Part shown: one piece after another, positions 43,012 through 52,040 of the stretch
Numbering within the stretch: the stretch's first letter is position 1
Layout of the letters: each line of letters opens with the position of its first letter
Source of the DNA: Dehalococcoidia bacterium
GTDB lineage: Bacteria > Chloroflexota > Dehalococcoidia > Lucifugimonadales > UBA3495
Direction of reading: 5' to 3'
Length of the DNA stretch: 64,000 nucleotides
Assembly: GCA_003523055.1 (NCBI GenBank)
Contig: DPHC01000002.1
Coordinates: forward strand, 303,927-367,926
Translations under genes and position numbers: made by a program
The notes under the pieces: generated by a model
Database searches by the model: none
Told to the model about the DNA's origin: nothing
Seen by the model: the letters and a program-made list of their open reading frames with translations, nothing else

Positions 43012-43040
43012 AAAAAAAAAGGCAACCCTGATAGGCTGCC
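43012..43040 (-). terminator. Intrinsic terminator of the TPP riboswitch expression platform
   Basis: On the minus strand GGCAGCC (43034-43040) pairs with GGGTTGCC (43021-43028), followed by nine T (43012-43020) and, straight after, the GGAG ribosome-binding site of the symporter. A competing GTAG...CTAC hairpin (43041-43055) joins it to the aptamer 3' end. Confidence 0.85.
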
Positions 43041-43130
43041 GTAGTTTTTCCCTACGCTGGCATTATCCAGATCAGGTTAAGGGTACGAAGATTTACTTCT
43101 ATCTCAGCCGATTACTCAGCTCCCCACTTT
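43041..43130 (-). promoter_or_regulatory. TPP (thiamine pyrophosphate) riboswitch aptamer
   Basis: The minus strand contains the THI-box landmarks in order: GGGGAGC, GGCTGAGATAG, TACCCTTAACCTGATCTGG, ATAATGCCAGCGTAGGGAA. These form P2/P3 and P4/P5 of the TPP aptamer. The terminator immediately downstream indicates transcription shut-off when TPP is bound. Confidence 0.95.
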
Positions 43131-43199
43131 GGGGCAAGGATACACTCTTTTCCAATCAGTGTAAACCGGCTGGACTTGGATAACCAGATTAGAATCGAG

Positions 43200-43844
43200 T
43201 TACCCTTGGTCTAGCAGGTTCATTAAACCCGGGCTAAAACTAGCAGAGTGCAATTTTTCTGCTGCATCCAGTGCTCCTTGAGCATAAGAGGCTCTGTCTT
43301 TAACGGTATGCTCAATAGATACTGTTTCGTTTTCCGTCTCCACGGTAAGCTTGTGTACTCCGTATGTGTCTGCTCCTCTATAGTCAATGAACTTAACTTT
43401 CTCATCTAGCCATTCCTCCCATGCAAGTGCCGTGCCGCTTGGACTATCAACTTTATCTATATGAAGGGTTTCTTCTAGAAGAGGTCTGACATTCTGACCC
43501 TGTATAGTAGCCATGATTTCAATCATATCTTTGAGCTTGCCCATATTTCTAGAAAAATTCGGTGCGTACATCCAAGTTAAGCCAGCTTCAACAAGTTTGG
43601 CATCTAAGCCATCTTGCCAGCTACTGCCAGTAGATCCAATTACTGCAGGCAACGAAGACTGGATGAGAAGTTCTATATAAGTTTCTAATATTGGTCCAGG
43701 CAAGAAGCATATCGCAACATCACAGTCTTTCAGGTCGTGTAAGTTCGGTATGTTTTGGCTGTCGAAGACCTGTACAATGTGTTCTGTCCCTAGTTCGCTA
43801 ACCTTACCGCCTGTTTTACCATTTCCGAGTAGTGCTATTTTCAT
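43200..43844 (-). CDS. dapB: Dihydrodipicolinate reductase (short form)
   Basis: A 214-residue NAD(P)H-dependent reductase of lysine/diaminopimelate synthesis. N-terminal KIALLGNGKTGGKV is the nucleotide-binding loop. IDKVDSPSGTAL near residue 132 is the catalytic DapB motif (Lys, SGTA), and YAPNFSRNMG is the substrate-binding stretch. It is shorter than the usual 240-270 residues, as in some archaeal and thermophile DapB, and lacks the HH of E(L/I)HHxxKxD (HIDK). Not next to other dap genes. Confidence 0.88.
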   Translation of the reverse strand: MKIALLGNGKTGGKVSELGTEHIVQVFDSQNIPNLHDLKDCDVAICFLPGPILETYIELLIQSSLPAVIGSTGSSWQDGLDAKLVEAGLTWMYAPNFSRNMGKLKDMIEIMATIQGQNVRPLLEETLHIDKVDSPSGTALAWEEWLDEKVKFIDYRGADTYGVHKLTVETENETVSIEHTVKDRASYAQGALDAAEKLHSASFSPGLMNLLDQG

Positions 43845-43860
43845 ACTTACAGTATCTCCC

Positions 43861-43893
43861 TAAAATGAAAAGAGCCCAAATCAATGAGCTCTT
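43861..43893 (-). terminator. Terminator downstream of tRNA-Gln
   Basis: On the minus strand AAGAGC (43888-43893) pairs with GCTCTT (43870-43875), followed by TTCATTTTA. It lies 14 bases past the tRNA 3' end. Confidence 0.6.
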
Positions 43894-43906
43894 AGTACTT
43901 ATGCTT

Positions 43907-43980
43907 TGGCTGCCCTACCTGGATTTGAACCAGGGCTGACGGCTTCAAAGGCCGGCGTGCTACCGCTACACCATAGGGCA
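43907..43980 (-). tRNA. trnQ: tRNA-Gln (anticodon TTG)
   Basis: 74 nt including encoded CCA (43907-43909). Acceptor TGCCCTA (43974-43980) pairs with TAGGGCA (43911-43917). The anticodon loop reads CTTTGAA, anticodon TTG, and the T-arm is TGGTTCAAATCCA. Confidence 0.95.
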
Positions 43981-43991
43981 TTACACTAACC

Positions 43992-44020
43992 ATTCTGAAT
44001 CCATTAAGCCAATTGGTCAA
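43992..44020 (-). promoter_or_regulatory. Promoter of tRNA-Gln
   Basis: Minus-strand TTGACC (44015-44020), 17-bp spacer, CAGAAT (43992-43997), ending 11 bp before the mature tRNA 5' end. Confidence 0.5.
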
Positions 44021-44081
44021 GTACTTGAGGGTTAGTAAGCATTATGATACCCTCCAGCAATAATGTACCAACTGAGATTAC

Positions 44082-44855
44082 ATGAATAAAATTAAAATTT
44101 CGCTGTTGCATCTATCTCCAATAACCGGAGATCTAACCCATAACAAGGAGATGTTACTGCAATCGTTAAAATATTGCGCAGACATCAAATCAGACTGGGT
44201 CATCACTCCAGAGTTATGGCTAACCGGATACAGTTTCCAGAAGATTATTGGAACTGACTGGATCACAATACAGCCAGACTTATGGACTACTTCAATTTGT
44301 AATCTGGTAAAAGAATTAAATATAAATTTGTTCCTTTCATTACCAGAAAAAGATAGTTTGTCTGGGTTATTCCATAACACAATATTCGTAATAAATAGAA
44401 CAGGGGAAATTATTGGCAAGTATAGAAAAATCAAAGTGTTGCCACAATCCGAAGGTTGGTCTACTCCGGGAGATATAATTGAAACCATAGACGTAGATTC
44501 TACTGCTGTCGGTATCATGGTATGTGCTGATGCTTATAGAAACAAAATTGCAGATGAATATGCTTCAAAAGGTGCTAGGTTATTAATTAGTCCGTCAGCT
44601 TGGGGTCCTGGGGATTGTGCTCCAAATGGGGAATGGGAGCAAAGGAGCCTCGAAACCGGCATGCCGGTGATAGTGTGTAACCGCACTGGTACTGACTTAG
44701 GTAATATTGATTGGACAGGTTCAGAAAGTGTTGTAGCCTGCAAAGGGAAAAGATTATTAACAGGAATATCTGGAACATCCACTGTATTTTCCTTCAATAT
44801 GGACCTCAACACTAACGAAATATTGTCTAAACAATTTGAAAAACATTTAATCTAG
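44082..44855 (+). CDS. Carbon-nitrogen hydrolase (nitrilase superfamily)
   Basis: A 257-residue amidase-like enzyme. The catalytic triad is visible as Glu in TPELWLTGYS near residue 44, Lys in GKYRKIKVLP near residue 111, and Cys in GIMVCADAYRN near residue 148. The family hydrolyses amides or nitriles (omega-amidase, N-carbamoyl-amino acid or NAD-related substrates); the substrate is unknown. Its end overlaps convergent ruvX by 9 bp. Confidence 0.9.
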   Translation: MNKIKISLLHLSPITGDLTHNKEMLLQSLKYCADIKSDWVITPELWLTGYSFQKIIGTDWITIQPDLWTTSICNLVKELNINLFLSLPEKDSLSGLFHNTIFVINRTGEIIGKYRKIKVLPQSEGWSTPGDIIETIDVDSTAVGIMVCADAYRNKIADEYASKGARLLISPSAWGPGDCAPNGEWEQRSLETGMPVIVCNRTGTDLGNIDWTGSESVVACKGKRLLTGISGTSTVFSFNMDLNTNEILSKQFEKHLI

Positions 44856-45266
44856 TAGGGTGCTTTCTTTAACAAATCTTTCCAGAATTACACATGCTGC
44901 CGCGCTATCGATTACATCGGCCAGTTTTTTGGAATCCATACCAGAATTTACAAGATTAGAAGTAGCCTCCACTGAAGAAAAGCTTTCATCGACTGTAAAT
45001 ATAGAGTTATCAATGACCGTAGATAACTGATCTATAAATACTCTAGTCTTAGTAGCTTGGGCTCCATCACTCCCATCCAATTTGAGTGGTATCCCTACTA
45101 CTATAATATCAATGGATTTTGATTGAATAACTTCTTTAATCGATTGAAAATAATTTTCACTTACTGATCTCTGTATAGCTACAATAGGCATCACTAGATC
45201 CAAAGAAGAATCTTTCAACGCGAGCCCTATAGTTTTATCACCAAAATCAATACTTAATACCCTCAT
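44847..45266 (-). CDS. ruvX: YqgF/RuvX RNase H-fold protein
   Basis: A 139-residue RNase H-like protein opening RVLSIDFGDKTIGLALKD with the first catalytic Asp; IDIIVVGIPLKLDGSDG and FTVDESFSSVEA carry the others, and VIDSAAACVILERF ends the fold. Involved in 16S rRNA 5' processing or Holliday-junction resolution in homologues. Overlaps alaS by 4 bp; the alaS-ruvX order is common. Confidence 0.93.
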   Translation of the reverse strand: MRVLSIDFGDKTIGLALKDSSLDLVMPIVAIQRSVSENYFQSIKEVIQSKSIDIIVVGIPLKLDGSDGAQATKTRVFIDQLSTVIDNSIFTVDESFSSVEATSNLVNSGMDSKKLADVIDSAAACVILERFVKESTLLD

Positions 45267-48124
45267 AGATATTTTTGAAAGTACTCATCAACATTACTAA
45301 GGGCATTAGGTAACATATCAGCTCTTTTCCCTCCTGCTTGGGCGAATTCTGTAGAACCTCCTCCTCCTCCTTCAATAAATTTTCCCAAAAATGTTGCCAA
45401 TTCATTAGCTTTTATTCCTTTTTTAATTGCACTATCAGTATTCATAATCACAATCATAGGAGATCCTTTTATATTTGCTCCCAAAACTATAATTACATCA
45501 TTGATTTTATTTTTAATATATTCACACATCACTCGAATGTCGTCAGAAGAGCTTGCATTCACTATTTCTATTAAAACTTTATGCCCTGAGAAATCATGGA
45601 TTTTCTCTAATAAATCGGCGGCCTGATTATTCAATGTTTGTATTTGGAAATTATCTAATTCTTTTCGTAAATTATCTCTTTCTTCTAAGAAATTATCTAT
45701 TCTTATTTCAAGTTCTGAAACTGGAGTTTGAAATTTCTGAGCTATTAGTTCTATTAACTTAAATTGATTATCAATCAATTCTTCAGCAACAGGACCTGTA
45801 ATGGCTTCAATTCTTCTCATTCCTCCTCCAACGCTTGATTCACCCAACACTAAAACTGTTCCTATTTGCCCCGTCGAAGTTAAGTGTGTTCCACCACATA
45901 CTTCTTTGCTAAAGTGGTCAACATTTTCCTCAGATGAAATACTTACCACTCTTACGTTTTCTCCATAGCGTTCATCAAAAAAAGCTAAAGCTCCTCCTGC
46001 AACAGCATCAGTATAAGAGGTCTCCTTAATACTGAGTTCTAAATTTTCTCTAGTTTTTTGATTAACTAAGTTTTGTACAGCGAGTTTTTCACCAGATGAT
46101 ACGGGGCCAATATGGCTAAAATCAAATCTGATCCGTTCATCTGTTACTAATGAACCAGCCTGTTTCACATGAGTTCCCAGTATTTGTCGTAACCCCGCAT
46201 GAATCATATGGGTTCCAGTGTGATTTCTAGAAGTTCTAATTCTGTGGGCTTGATCAATTTCGCAATGAACCGTCATACTTACATTGAAAGAACCACTCAA
46301 GACAGTTCCAGAATGTGCGCTTACTCCAGCAACTAATACATAAGTGTCATTTACTTGAAATACACCATCGAGTGAAGTAATTAATCCTTTATCACCAATT
46401 TGCCCACCCCCTTCTGGATAAAATACGGAATCCGATAAAACAATTACACCAGATTCGCCTTCTATCAAATGGGTTCGGCCAATAGAATCTACTAGTATAG
46501 ATAATACTTCAGCATCATTATCATACCTTTCGTAACCCAAAAAATTAGTGGTAGGTAAATCAAGTTGATCAATAGCATTTTCCATAGACATGCTACCTAC
46601 GAATGACTCAATATTACGAGCATTTATTTTCTGTGACCGTACTTCGCTTAAAAATTCCTCCATATCAACTTTCATTGAATGTAATTCGCATATTTCTGAT
46701 GTCAATTCAGGAGGGAAGCCATATGTATCATACAATATGAAAGCTTCAAGCCCTGATAATACATCAGCTTCATTTTGTGCGGTACTGCTAGATATTAATT
46801 TGAAATAAACAGGGAAAATTTTTTCGAAAATTGAATCCGGTATACTATGTGATTCTGATTCTATAATTGAGCGTACCTGCGATTCATTGTGGATTCCTTG
46901 CTCAATTATATTCTTTAATATGTTGCGAACAGTAATAAATCCATTTTCTAAAATAGGCAATCCGTTTTGTAAGGCTACAGTAAATCTTTCTTCTTCAGAT
47001 TGAATAACTTTATTTACAAATTCTTTTTGATCTTTGAGCTCTGGATAAATATCTCCAAAACTCGTTATTACAGAATTAACGATGTTGTTTAAGAACAATC
47101 CCTCAATGCCTAACAAACGGCCGTGGCGAATTGCTCTTCTAATAATTCTTCTCAGTACGTATCCTCTATTTTCGTTGCTAGGTATAACTCCATCAGAAAT
47201 CAAGAAGGTTGACGCTCGAGAATGTTCAGCAACGACTCGTATAGAATAGTCTTTTGACGTATCATACCCATATTGAACATTTGTTAAAAGTTCGATATCA
47301 GAAATTATAGTGTCGAATAAGTCTGTTTCGTAAACATTGGATTTGTTTTGTAGAATAGCAGTAGCTCTTTCTAGCCCCATTCCAGTATCTACACTCGGAG
47401 CAGGCAAATTTGCACGATTGCCATCTAAATCTTGATAGAATTGCGTAAATACTAAATTCCACAACTCTACGAACCTCTCGCATGAATCACAATTGGGATG
47501 ACATCCCCCTGGCCATTCTACGGATACCTCGTCATTAGTCTTACGCTCATAGGCATTCAGTTCATCTACAGATAGTAGGTCACCACATCCTTTTTCTATA
47601 CCAGTATCATAATGTAACTCTGAGCATGGACCAGTCGGTCCTTCATCTCCTGCGGGCCCCCACCAATTATCTTTATTCCCATATCTATATATTCTGTGGG
47701 TAGGAATGCCAACATCTCGGCTCCAAATTTCATAAGCTTCATCGTCATCCAAATGGACCGTTATGTAAAATTTCTCTGGGTCCAAACCAAATACTTCAGT
47801 ACATACTTCCCAACCGAACAATATAGCTTCTTTTTTGAAATAATCGCCAAAACTAAAATTACCTAACATTTCGAAAAATGTTAAGTGTTTGTGATCTCCT
47901 ACTTCATCAATATCAGTTGTTCTAAAACTTTTTTGGATACTAGTTAATCTCTTTGATGGAGGAGTTTGTTCTCCCATGAAATAAGCTTTGAAAGGAACCA
48001 TACCTGCACTTGTAAATAGGAGAGTCGGGTCTCCTGAAGGAATCAATGACGCGCTAGGTTGGTGAATGTGCCCATTCTCTTTAAAATAATTAATAAATGC
48101 TTGTCTGATTTCTAAGCTTTTCAC
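45263..48124 (-). CDS. alaS: Alanyl-tRNA synthetase
   Basis: A 953-residue class II synthetase, somewhat longer than the usual roughly 875. Aminoacylation domain from residue 1 (LFTSAGMVPFK; TFFEMLGNFSFGDYFK; GMGLERA). Editing domain with SRNHTGTHMIHAGLR (HxxxH) and EVCGGTHLTSTGQIG (CxxxH) zinc/editing residues. C-terminal DHHA1-like domain with GGGGSTEFAQAGGK. An insertion of about 60 residues around 380-460 between the aminoacylation and editing domains explains the length. Confidence 0.97.
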   Translation of the reverse strand: MKSLEIRQAFINYFKENGHIHQPSASLIPSGDPTLLFTSAGMVPFKAYFMGEQTPPSKRLTSIQKSFRTTDIDEVGDHKHLTFFEMLGNFSFGDYFKKEAILFGWEVCTEVFGLDPEKFYITVHLDDDEAYEIWSRDVGIPTHRIYRYGNKDNWWGPAGDEGPTGPCSELHYDTGIEKGCGDLLSVDELNAYERKTNDEVSVEWPGGCHPNCDSCERFVELWNLVFTQFYQDLDGNRANLPAPSVDTGMGLERATAILQNKSNVYETDLFDTIISDIELLTNVQYGYDTSKDYSIRVVAEHSRASTFLISDGVIPSNENRGYVLRRIIRRAIRHGRLLGIEGLFLNNIVNSVITSFGDIYPELKDQKEFVNKVIQSEEERFTVALQNGLPILENGFITVRNILKNIIEQGIHNESQVRSIIESESHSIPDSIFEKIFPVYFKLISSSTAQNEADVLSGLEAFILYDTYGFPPELTSEICELHSMKVDMEEFLSEVRSQKINARNIESFVGSMSMENAIDQLDLPTTNFLGYERYDNDAEVLSILVDSIGRTHLIEGESGVIVLSDSVFYPEGGGQIGDKGLITSLDGVFQVNDTYVLVAGVSAHSGTVLSGSFNVSMTVHCEIDQAHRIRTSRNHTGTHMIHAGLRQILGTHVKQAGSLVTDERIRFDFSHIGPVSSGEKLAVQNLVNQKTRENLELSIKETSYTDAVAGGALAFFDERYGENVRVVSISSEENVDHFSKEVCGGTHLTSTGQIGTVLVLGESSVGGGMRRIEAITGPVAEELIDNQFKLIELIAQKFQTPVSELEIRIDNFLEERDNLRKELDNFQIQTLNNQAADLLEKIHDFSGHKVLIEIVNASSSDDIRVMCEYIKNKINDVIIVLGANIKGSPMIVIMNTDSAIKKGIKANELATFLGKFIEGGGGGSTEFAQAGGKRADMLPNALSNVDEYFQKYL

Positions 48125-48222
48125 TATATACCTACTACTACAATATAAAGATTAATCCACAAGAATTGTATTGTATGAATATATCTCAGTCAATTTAAAC
48201 TGGCCTTAAAAATTGGTGTTTT

Positions 48223-49467
48223 CTATTGATGGAACTTTTTAAACACCAAGCATGCATTTTGCCCACCAAATCCAAACGCGTTAGATAAGACCACTTCCAC
48301 TTCAGCTGCTCGGCTGTTAAGCGGGACATAGTCCAGATCGCATTCTGGGTCAGCTGAATGCAAGTTTATAGTAGGATGAATAATCCCTTCTGTAATAGTT
48401 TTTATGCAAGCTATTGCTTCCAGGGATCCGGCAGCGCCCAGAGAATGTCCAATCATAGACTTAGTCGAACTAATAGGGATTTGATATGCAAGTTCTTTAA
48501 AAACTACCTTGATAGCAGTAGTTTCTACTAAATCGTTAATAGGAGTAGAAGTTCCATGAGCATTTATATAACCAATTTCTGATTTGTCAATTCCAGCATC
48601 TGCTATAGCAAGTTTCATAGCTTGAGCGGCTGCCAAACCATCTGCTCTAGGTTGAACCAAATGTCCTGCATCAGAAGTACATCCAAACCCCGATAGTTCT
48701 GCAATTATATTAGCTCCTCTTTTTAGGGCATGATCCAGTTCTTCTAATACTATAATCCCTGAGCCTTCAGCCGGCACGAATCCATCTCTATTTTTGTCAA
48801 ATGGTTTGCTGGCTTCAGACGGGACATCATTTTTTGTAGTAAGTGCCTTCATTACGGCAAATCCGCCAAGACCTAGCTCACTGATACCTGCTTCTGACCC
48901 TCCTGTGAACATAACATCGGCAACACCTGATCTAATGACATTAAAAGCCTCTCCAATTGCTTGGTTTGAAGCAGCACACGCTGTAACTGAAGTACTGCTA
49001 TAACCTTGAGCGCCTATCAATTTACTTAAATTAGCAGTTGCCATATTAGGCAATATCATTGGGAAAAAAAAGGGGGACATCTTCATACCTCCTTTTTCTA
49101 CCAAGATTCTACTGTTTAATTCTATTGTTGGAAATCCTCCGTTTCCATTACCTAAAATAACTCCTACTCTAAAAGAATCGATGAAAGGAATATCAAGCCC
49201 AGAAGACATCAAAGCGCCTCTACCAGCAGCAACAGCCAATTGTGAAAATCGTGCCATCCTTTTGGAGTCTTTAGCATCTATAAAGTTGGTCGGATCGAAA
49301 TGTTTAATTTCTCCAGCTACACGACAGGAATAATTTGATGCGTCACACAAAGTCATTGGTCCAATTCCAGAAATACCATTTATTAATTTATCCCAGAAGT
49401 CATTTACTGTTGTGCCGAGTGGAGTTATAGCGCCAAGTCCTGTTATAACAACCCTTTTATTCACCAA
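48223..49467 (-). CDS. fabF: Beta-ketoacyl-ACP synthase II
   Basis: A 414-residue condensing enzyme extending fatty acyl-ACP. The catalytic Cys is in SVTACAASNQAIG near residue 165, His in NAHGTSTPINDL near residue 304, His in KSMIGHSLGAAGSLEA near residue 341; FGFGGQNACLVF ends the fold. A second synthase with a full triad lies at 53.8 kb. The gene stands alone, without acpP or fabG next to it. Confidence 0.94.
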   Translation of the reverse strand: MVNKRVVITGLGAITPLGTTVNDFWDKLINGISGIGPMTLCDASNYSCRVAGEIKHFDPTNFIDAKDSKRMARFSQLAVAAGRGALMSSGLDIPFIDSFRVGVILGNGNGGFPTIELNSRILVEKGGMKMSPFFFPMILPNMATANLSKLIGAQGYSSTSVTACAASNQAIGEAFNVIRSGVADVMFTGGSEAGISELGLGGFAVMKALTTKNDVPSEASKPFDKNRDGFVPAEGSGIIVLEELDHALKRGANIIAELSGFGCTSDAGHLVQPRADGLAAAQAMKLAIADAGIDKSEIGYINAHGTSTPINDLVETTAIKVVFKELAYQIPISSTKSMIGHSLGAAGSLEAIACIKTITEGIIHPTINLHSADPECDLDYVPLNSRAAEVEVVLSNAFGFGGQNACLVFKKFHQ

Positions 49468-49511
49468 TTTATATTTCTCCTAAATTTTCTAAAAGTTCAC
49501 AATATAAACTA

Positions 49512-50867
49512 TCATAAACTAGGATATATTTCCGGTTCTAAGTTTAAAACGTATTCTCTCACTTCTGCCGAAGAAAAAAATGAGCCAATAGATAATACTA
49601 ACTCATTTCTGTTAGAGTTTTCCTTCAGGGTTTCAATACATACAGGGATAGAATCCCAACAATTCACACTTATATTTGAGGATTTAAACCAATTTAACAT
49701 CTCAGTCTGATTAATTGCTTTAGGGTGTCGGCTTTTTATCAATTCTACTGATTTTGGTTCCAGTTTTATTATCAGATCACATATTTCTTGAATGTTTTTA
49801 TCTTTGGATAATCCTAGTAATACTATAATTTCTTCGAAGTTAAAATATTCATGGACTCCTTGTATGGCCATTTTAACTGACTCATAAGTATGAGCCCCAT
49901 CCACGACTATATTCATACCTTCATATTCTAAAGGTTCCAATCTACATGGCCAGTTTAATTGTTGTATTCCTTCTACTATGTTTGCATTTGTGATAGGTAA
50001 TTCGTCATTACTAAGAAGTTGCATTGCCATGATAGCTGTTAAAATATTTTCAATCTGATGAGTCCCGAGTAGTGATGTTGTCACAATTTCATTAAATTTC
50101 GGCCGAGTAAATTCAATGCTTTGTTTGTTTTTATTCACTTCTATGATTTTATAATTTGCATTGTTTGAGACTTCTAGCAATAGAGATTTATTTTCGGTAC
50201 ACACTTGCCTAACAATGTCAGAGATAGGATAAATTTGCGGAGCAAGGACTGTAGGTATTCCAGGCTTTATGATTCCTGCTTTCTCTCGTGTTATTTCCTC
50301 GATGGTATCACCTAGGATGTTCATATGATCATATCCAAGAGCAGTTATGATAGATACTTCGGGAGTAACTACGTTAGTAGCATCCAATCTCCCGCCCAAT
50401 CCTACTTCTATAACACTAATTTCTACTTTCTCTTGCCTAAACACATGGAACGATAACACTGTCAAAAATTCAAATAAAGTTAACTGTGAGCCACAGTCTG
50501 AATTGACCCATTCACAATGAATATTCCATAATTCAAAACAATAAAATGCAAATTTATCAGGAGCTATTGGCTTTCCATTAATTCTTATACGTTCATTAAA
50601 TCTATGGATATGCGGAGAGGAAAAAAAACCCGTCTTAAACCCGGCGGACATTAATATTGAATCACACAGAGCCGCTACGCTGCCCTTTCCTTTAGTTCCT
50701 GCAATATGCAGACATTTGATATCTAACTCAGGGTTGCCGCAATAAGTTAAAAAAAGAGAGATTCTAGACAAGTCGTAAATTTGTTTTTGCCTAGGCATAG
50801 AAAGTTCGTGACGCTCCATATCCACTAGAGACAGCAGTAATTCAACGGCTTGATCATAATTGTACAT
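49512..50867 (-). CDS. folC: Folylpolyglutamate synthase / dihydrofolate synthase
   Basis: A 451-residue Mur-ligase-like enzyme adding glutamate to folate. IAGTKGKGSVAALCDSI near residue 54 is the ATP loop; IEVGLGGRLDATNVV near residue 146 and ALGYDHMNILGDTIEEITREKAGIIKPG follow; VVDGAHTYESVK corresponds to the usual DGAHN motif. Start is 5 bp after the epimerase gene on the same strand. It completes, with folP and folK at 5-6.4 kb, most of the late folate steps. Confidence 0.94.
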   Translation of the reverse strand: MYNYDQAVELLLSLVDMERHELSMPRQKQIYDLSRISLFLTYCGNPELDIKCLHIAGTKGKGSVAALCDSILMSAGFKTGFFSSPHIHRFNERIRINGKPIAPDKFAFYCFELWNIHCEWVNSDCGSQLTLFEFLTVLSFHVFRQEKVEISVIEVGLGGRLDATNVVTPEVSIITALGYDHMNILGDTIEEITREKAGIIKPGIPTVLAPQIYPISDIVRQVCTENKSLLLEVSNNANYKIIEVNKNKQSIEFTRPKFNEIVTTSLLGTHQIENILTAIMAMQLLSNDELPITNANIVEGIQQLNWPCRLEPLEYEGMNIVVDGAHTYESVKMAIQGVHEYFNFEEIIVLLGLSKDKNIQEICDLIIKLEPKSVELIKSRHPKAINQTEMLNWFKSSNISVNCWDSIPVCIETLKENSNRNELVLSIGSFFSSAEVREYVLNLEPEIYPSL

Positions 50868-50872
50868 GCGCT

Positions 50873-51829
50873 TTATTCGTAATCCTCAAAATTATACGAG
50901 TTATTGCCAAATAAGATCTTCACAGAATCAAGTAAGTCTATATCATTAACATAATCAAGGTTTTGTGAAAGTTTTTTTAAAGGAACATCAAATGCAATAT
51001 TTTCAACATTCTGCTTAGAGATTAGCCCGTCTGTCATGTAGTTAGAAAAGCTTATGTTAAGAGGACTGCTGAGCCCCCAAAAATTTGAAAGTAATCGCGC
51101 AAACCATGCTGGAATTTGCAAATACGGGGCATATTTAACAACTCCACTCGATAACTTGTCATTAATCAGTTTATACAATTCCATATATGAAATACTTTCA
51201 GGTCCAACAAGATCAATTTCCTTACCTATAAAATTATTATCGTGCATCGATTGTAATATAAACTTACCAACGTCTTGGATGTGTATAGGCTGCAATAAAG
51301 CCTCTGAGTCGCCATACAAAATCTTAATTGGTAGCAATTTGAGCAATGCGGCACTGTAATTAAGAAATCTATCTTCAGGGCCATAAACATGTGCGAATCT
51401 CAATATAGTAAACTGCAATGAACTTTTTGTTACTACTTTCTCTGATAAGAATTTGCTCCTTAAAAAAGGAGAGTTGCTATCATTCGAAGAGTTTGCTGCG
51501 CTAATATGAATAAACCGTTTTACGTTTGCCGATTCTGATCGTTCAATTAAATTCAAAGTTGAGCCAACATTCACTCTCCTGTATACGTTAGGGTGCTCTC
51601 CAAACGGGCTAGTTCCCGCAATATTAATTATTGTGTCAATACCCATCAGCATTACGTCTAAAGAGTTGCGGTTTAATAAATCACCGTACACTATTTGTGA
51701 ATCGTTGATTTTCAAGACGCGTTCTTTCCCTGGAGTGTGAATCAGACACTTAAATGCATGCTCTGTGTTTTGCAGTTGTCTGACCACTTCTCGTCCAAGA
51801 AAACCGGTAGCTCCCGTGACTAAGATCAA
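50873..51829 (-). CDS. NAD(P)-dependent epimerase/reductase (extended SDR, NDUFA9-like)
   Basis: A 318-residue atypical SDR. The cofactor loop TGATGFLGREVVRQL is at residues 5-19, then GDLLNRNSLDVMLMGIDTIINIAG. The Tyr-x-x-x-Lys catalytic pair is not evident (a SKFLSEKVV segment is in its place), as in complex-I NDUFA9-like and NmrA-like proteins. The later part (PIHIQDVGKFILQSM; DLVGPESISYMELYKLI) matches that group. Substrate unknown. Confidence 0.82.
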   Translation of the reverse strand: MILVTGATGFLGREVVRQLQNTEHAFKCLIHTPGKERVLKINDSQIVYGDLLNRNSLDVMLMGIDTIINIAGTSPFGEHPNVYRRVNVGSTLNLIERSESANVKRFIHISAANSSNDSNSPFLRSKFLSEKVVTKSSLQFTILRFAHVYGPEDRFLNYSAALLKLLPIKILYGDSEALLQPIHIQDVGKFILQSMHDNNFIGKEIDLVGPESISYMELYKLINDKLSSGVVKYAPYLQIPAWFARLLSNFWGLSSPLNISFSNYMTDGLISKQNVENIAFDVPLKKLSQNLDYVNDIDLLDSVKILFGNNSYNFEDYE

Positions 51830-51977
51830 ATTTTCACACTCCTCAAAACAGAAACTGAATTAATGAAATTTTATCACGTCATATAATTATTGGGTTATTT
51901 ACAAGGTTCACAAATGCACTATTTCTTATCTAAACACTATAAAACATCTAAATCTTTCCTTTCAATATCCAAGATCC

Positions 51978-52006
51978 TTAACAAATCACATATTTTTTTA
52001 TATAAT
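51978..52006 (+). promoter_or_regulatory. Promoter of the radical SAM gene
   Basis: TTAACA (51978-51983), 17-bp spacer, TATAAT (52001-52006), 35 bp before the ATG. The other part of the 211-bp divergent gap (51830-51977) shows nothing that I recognise. Confidence 0.7.
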
Positions 52007-52040
52007 AGACAATATCTAAATAGATAATAAAGTGGTTTAC

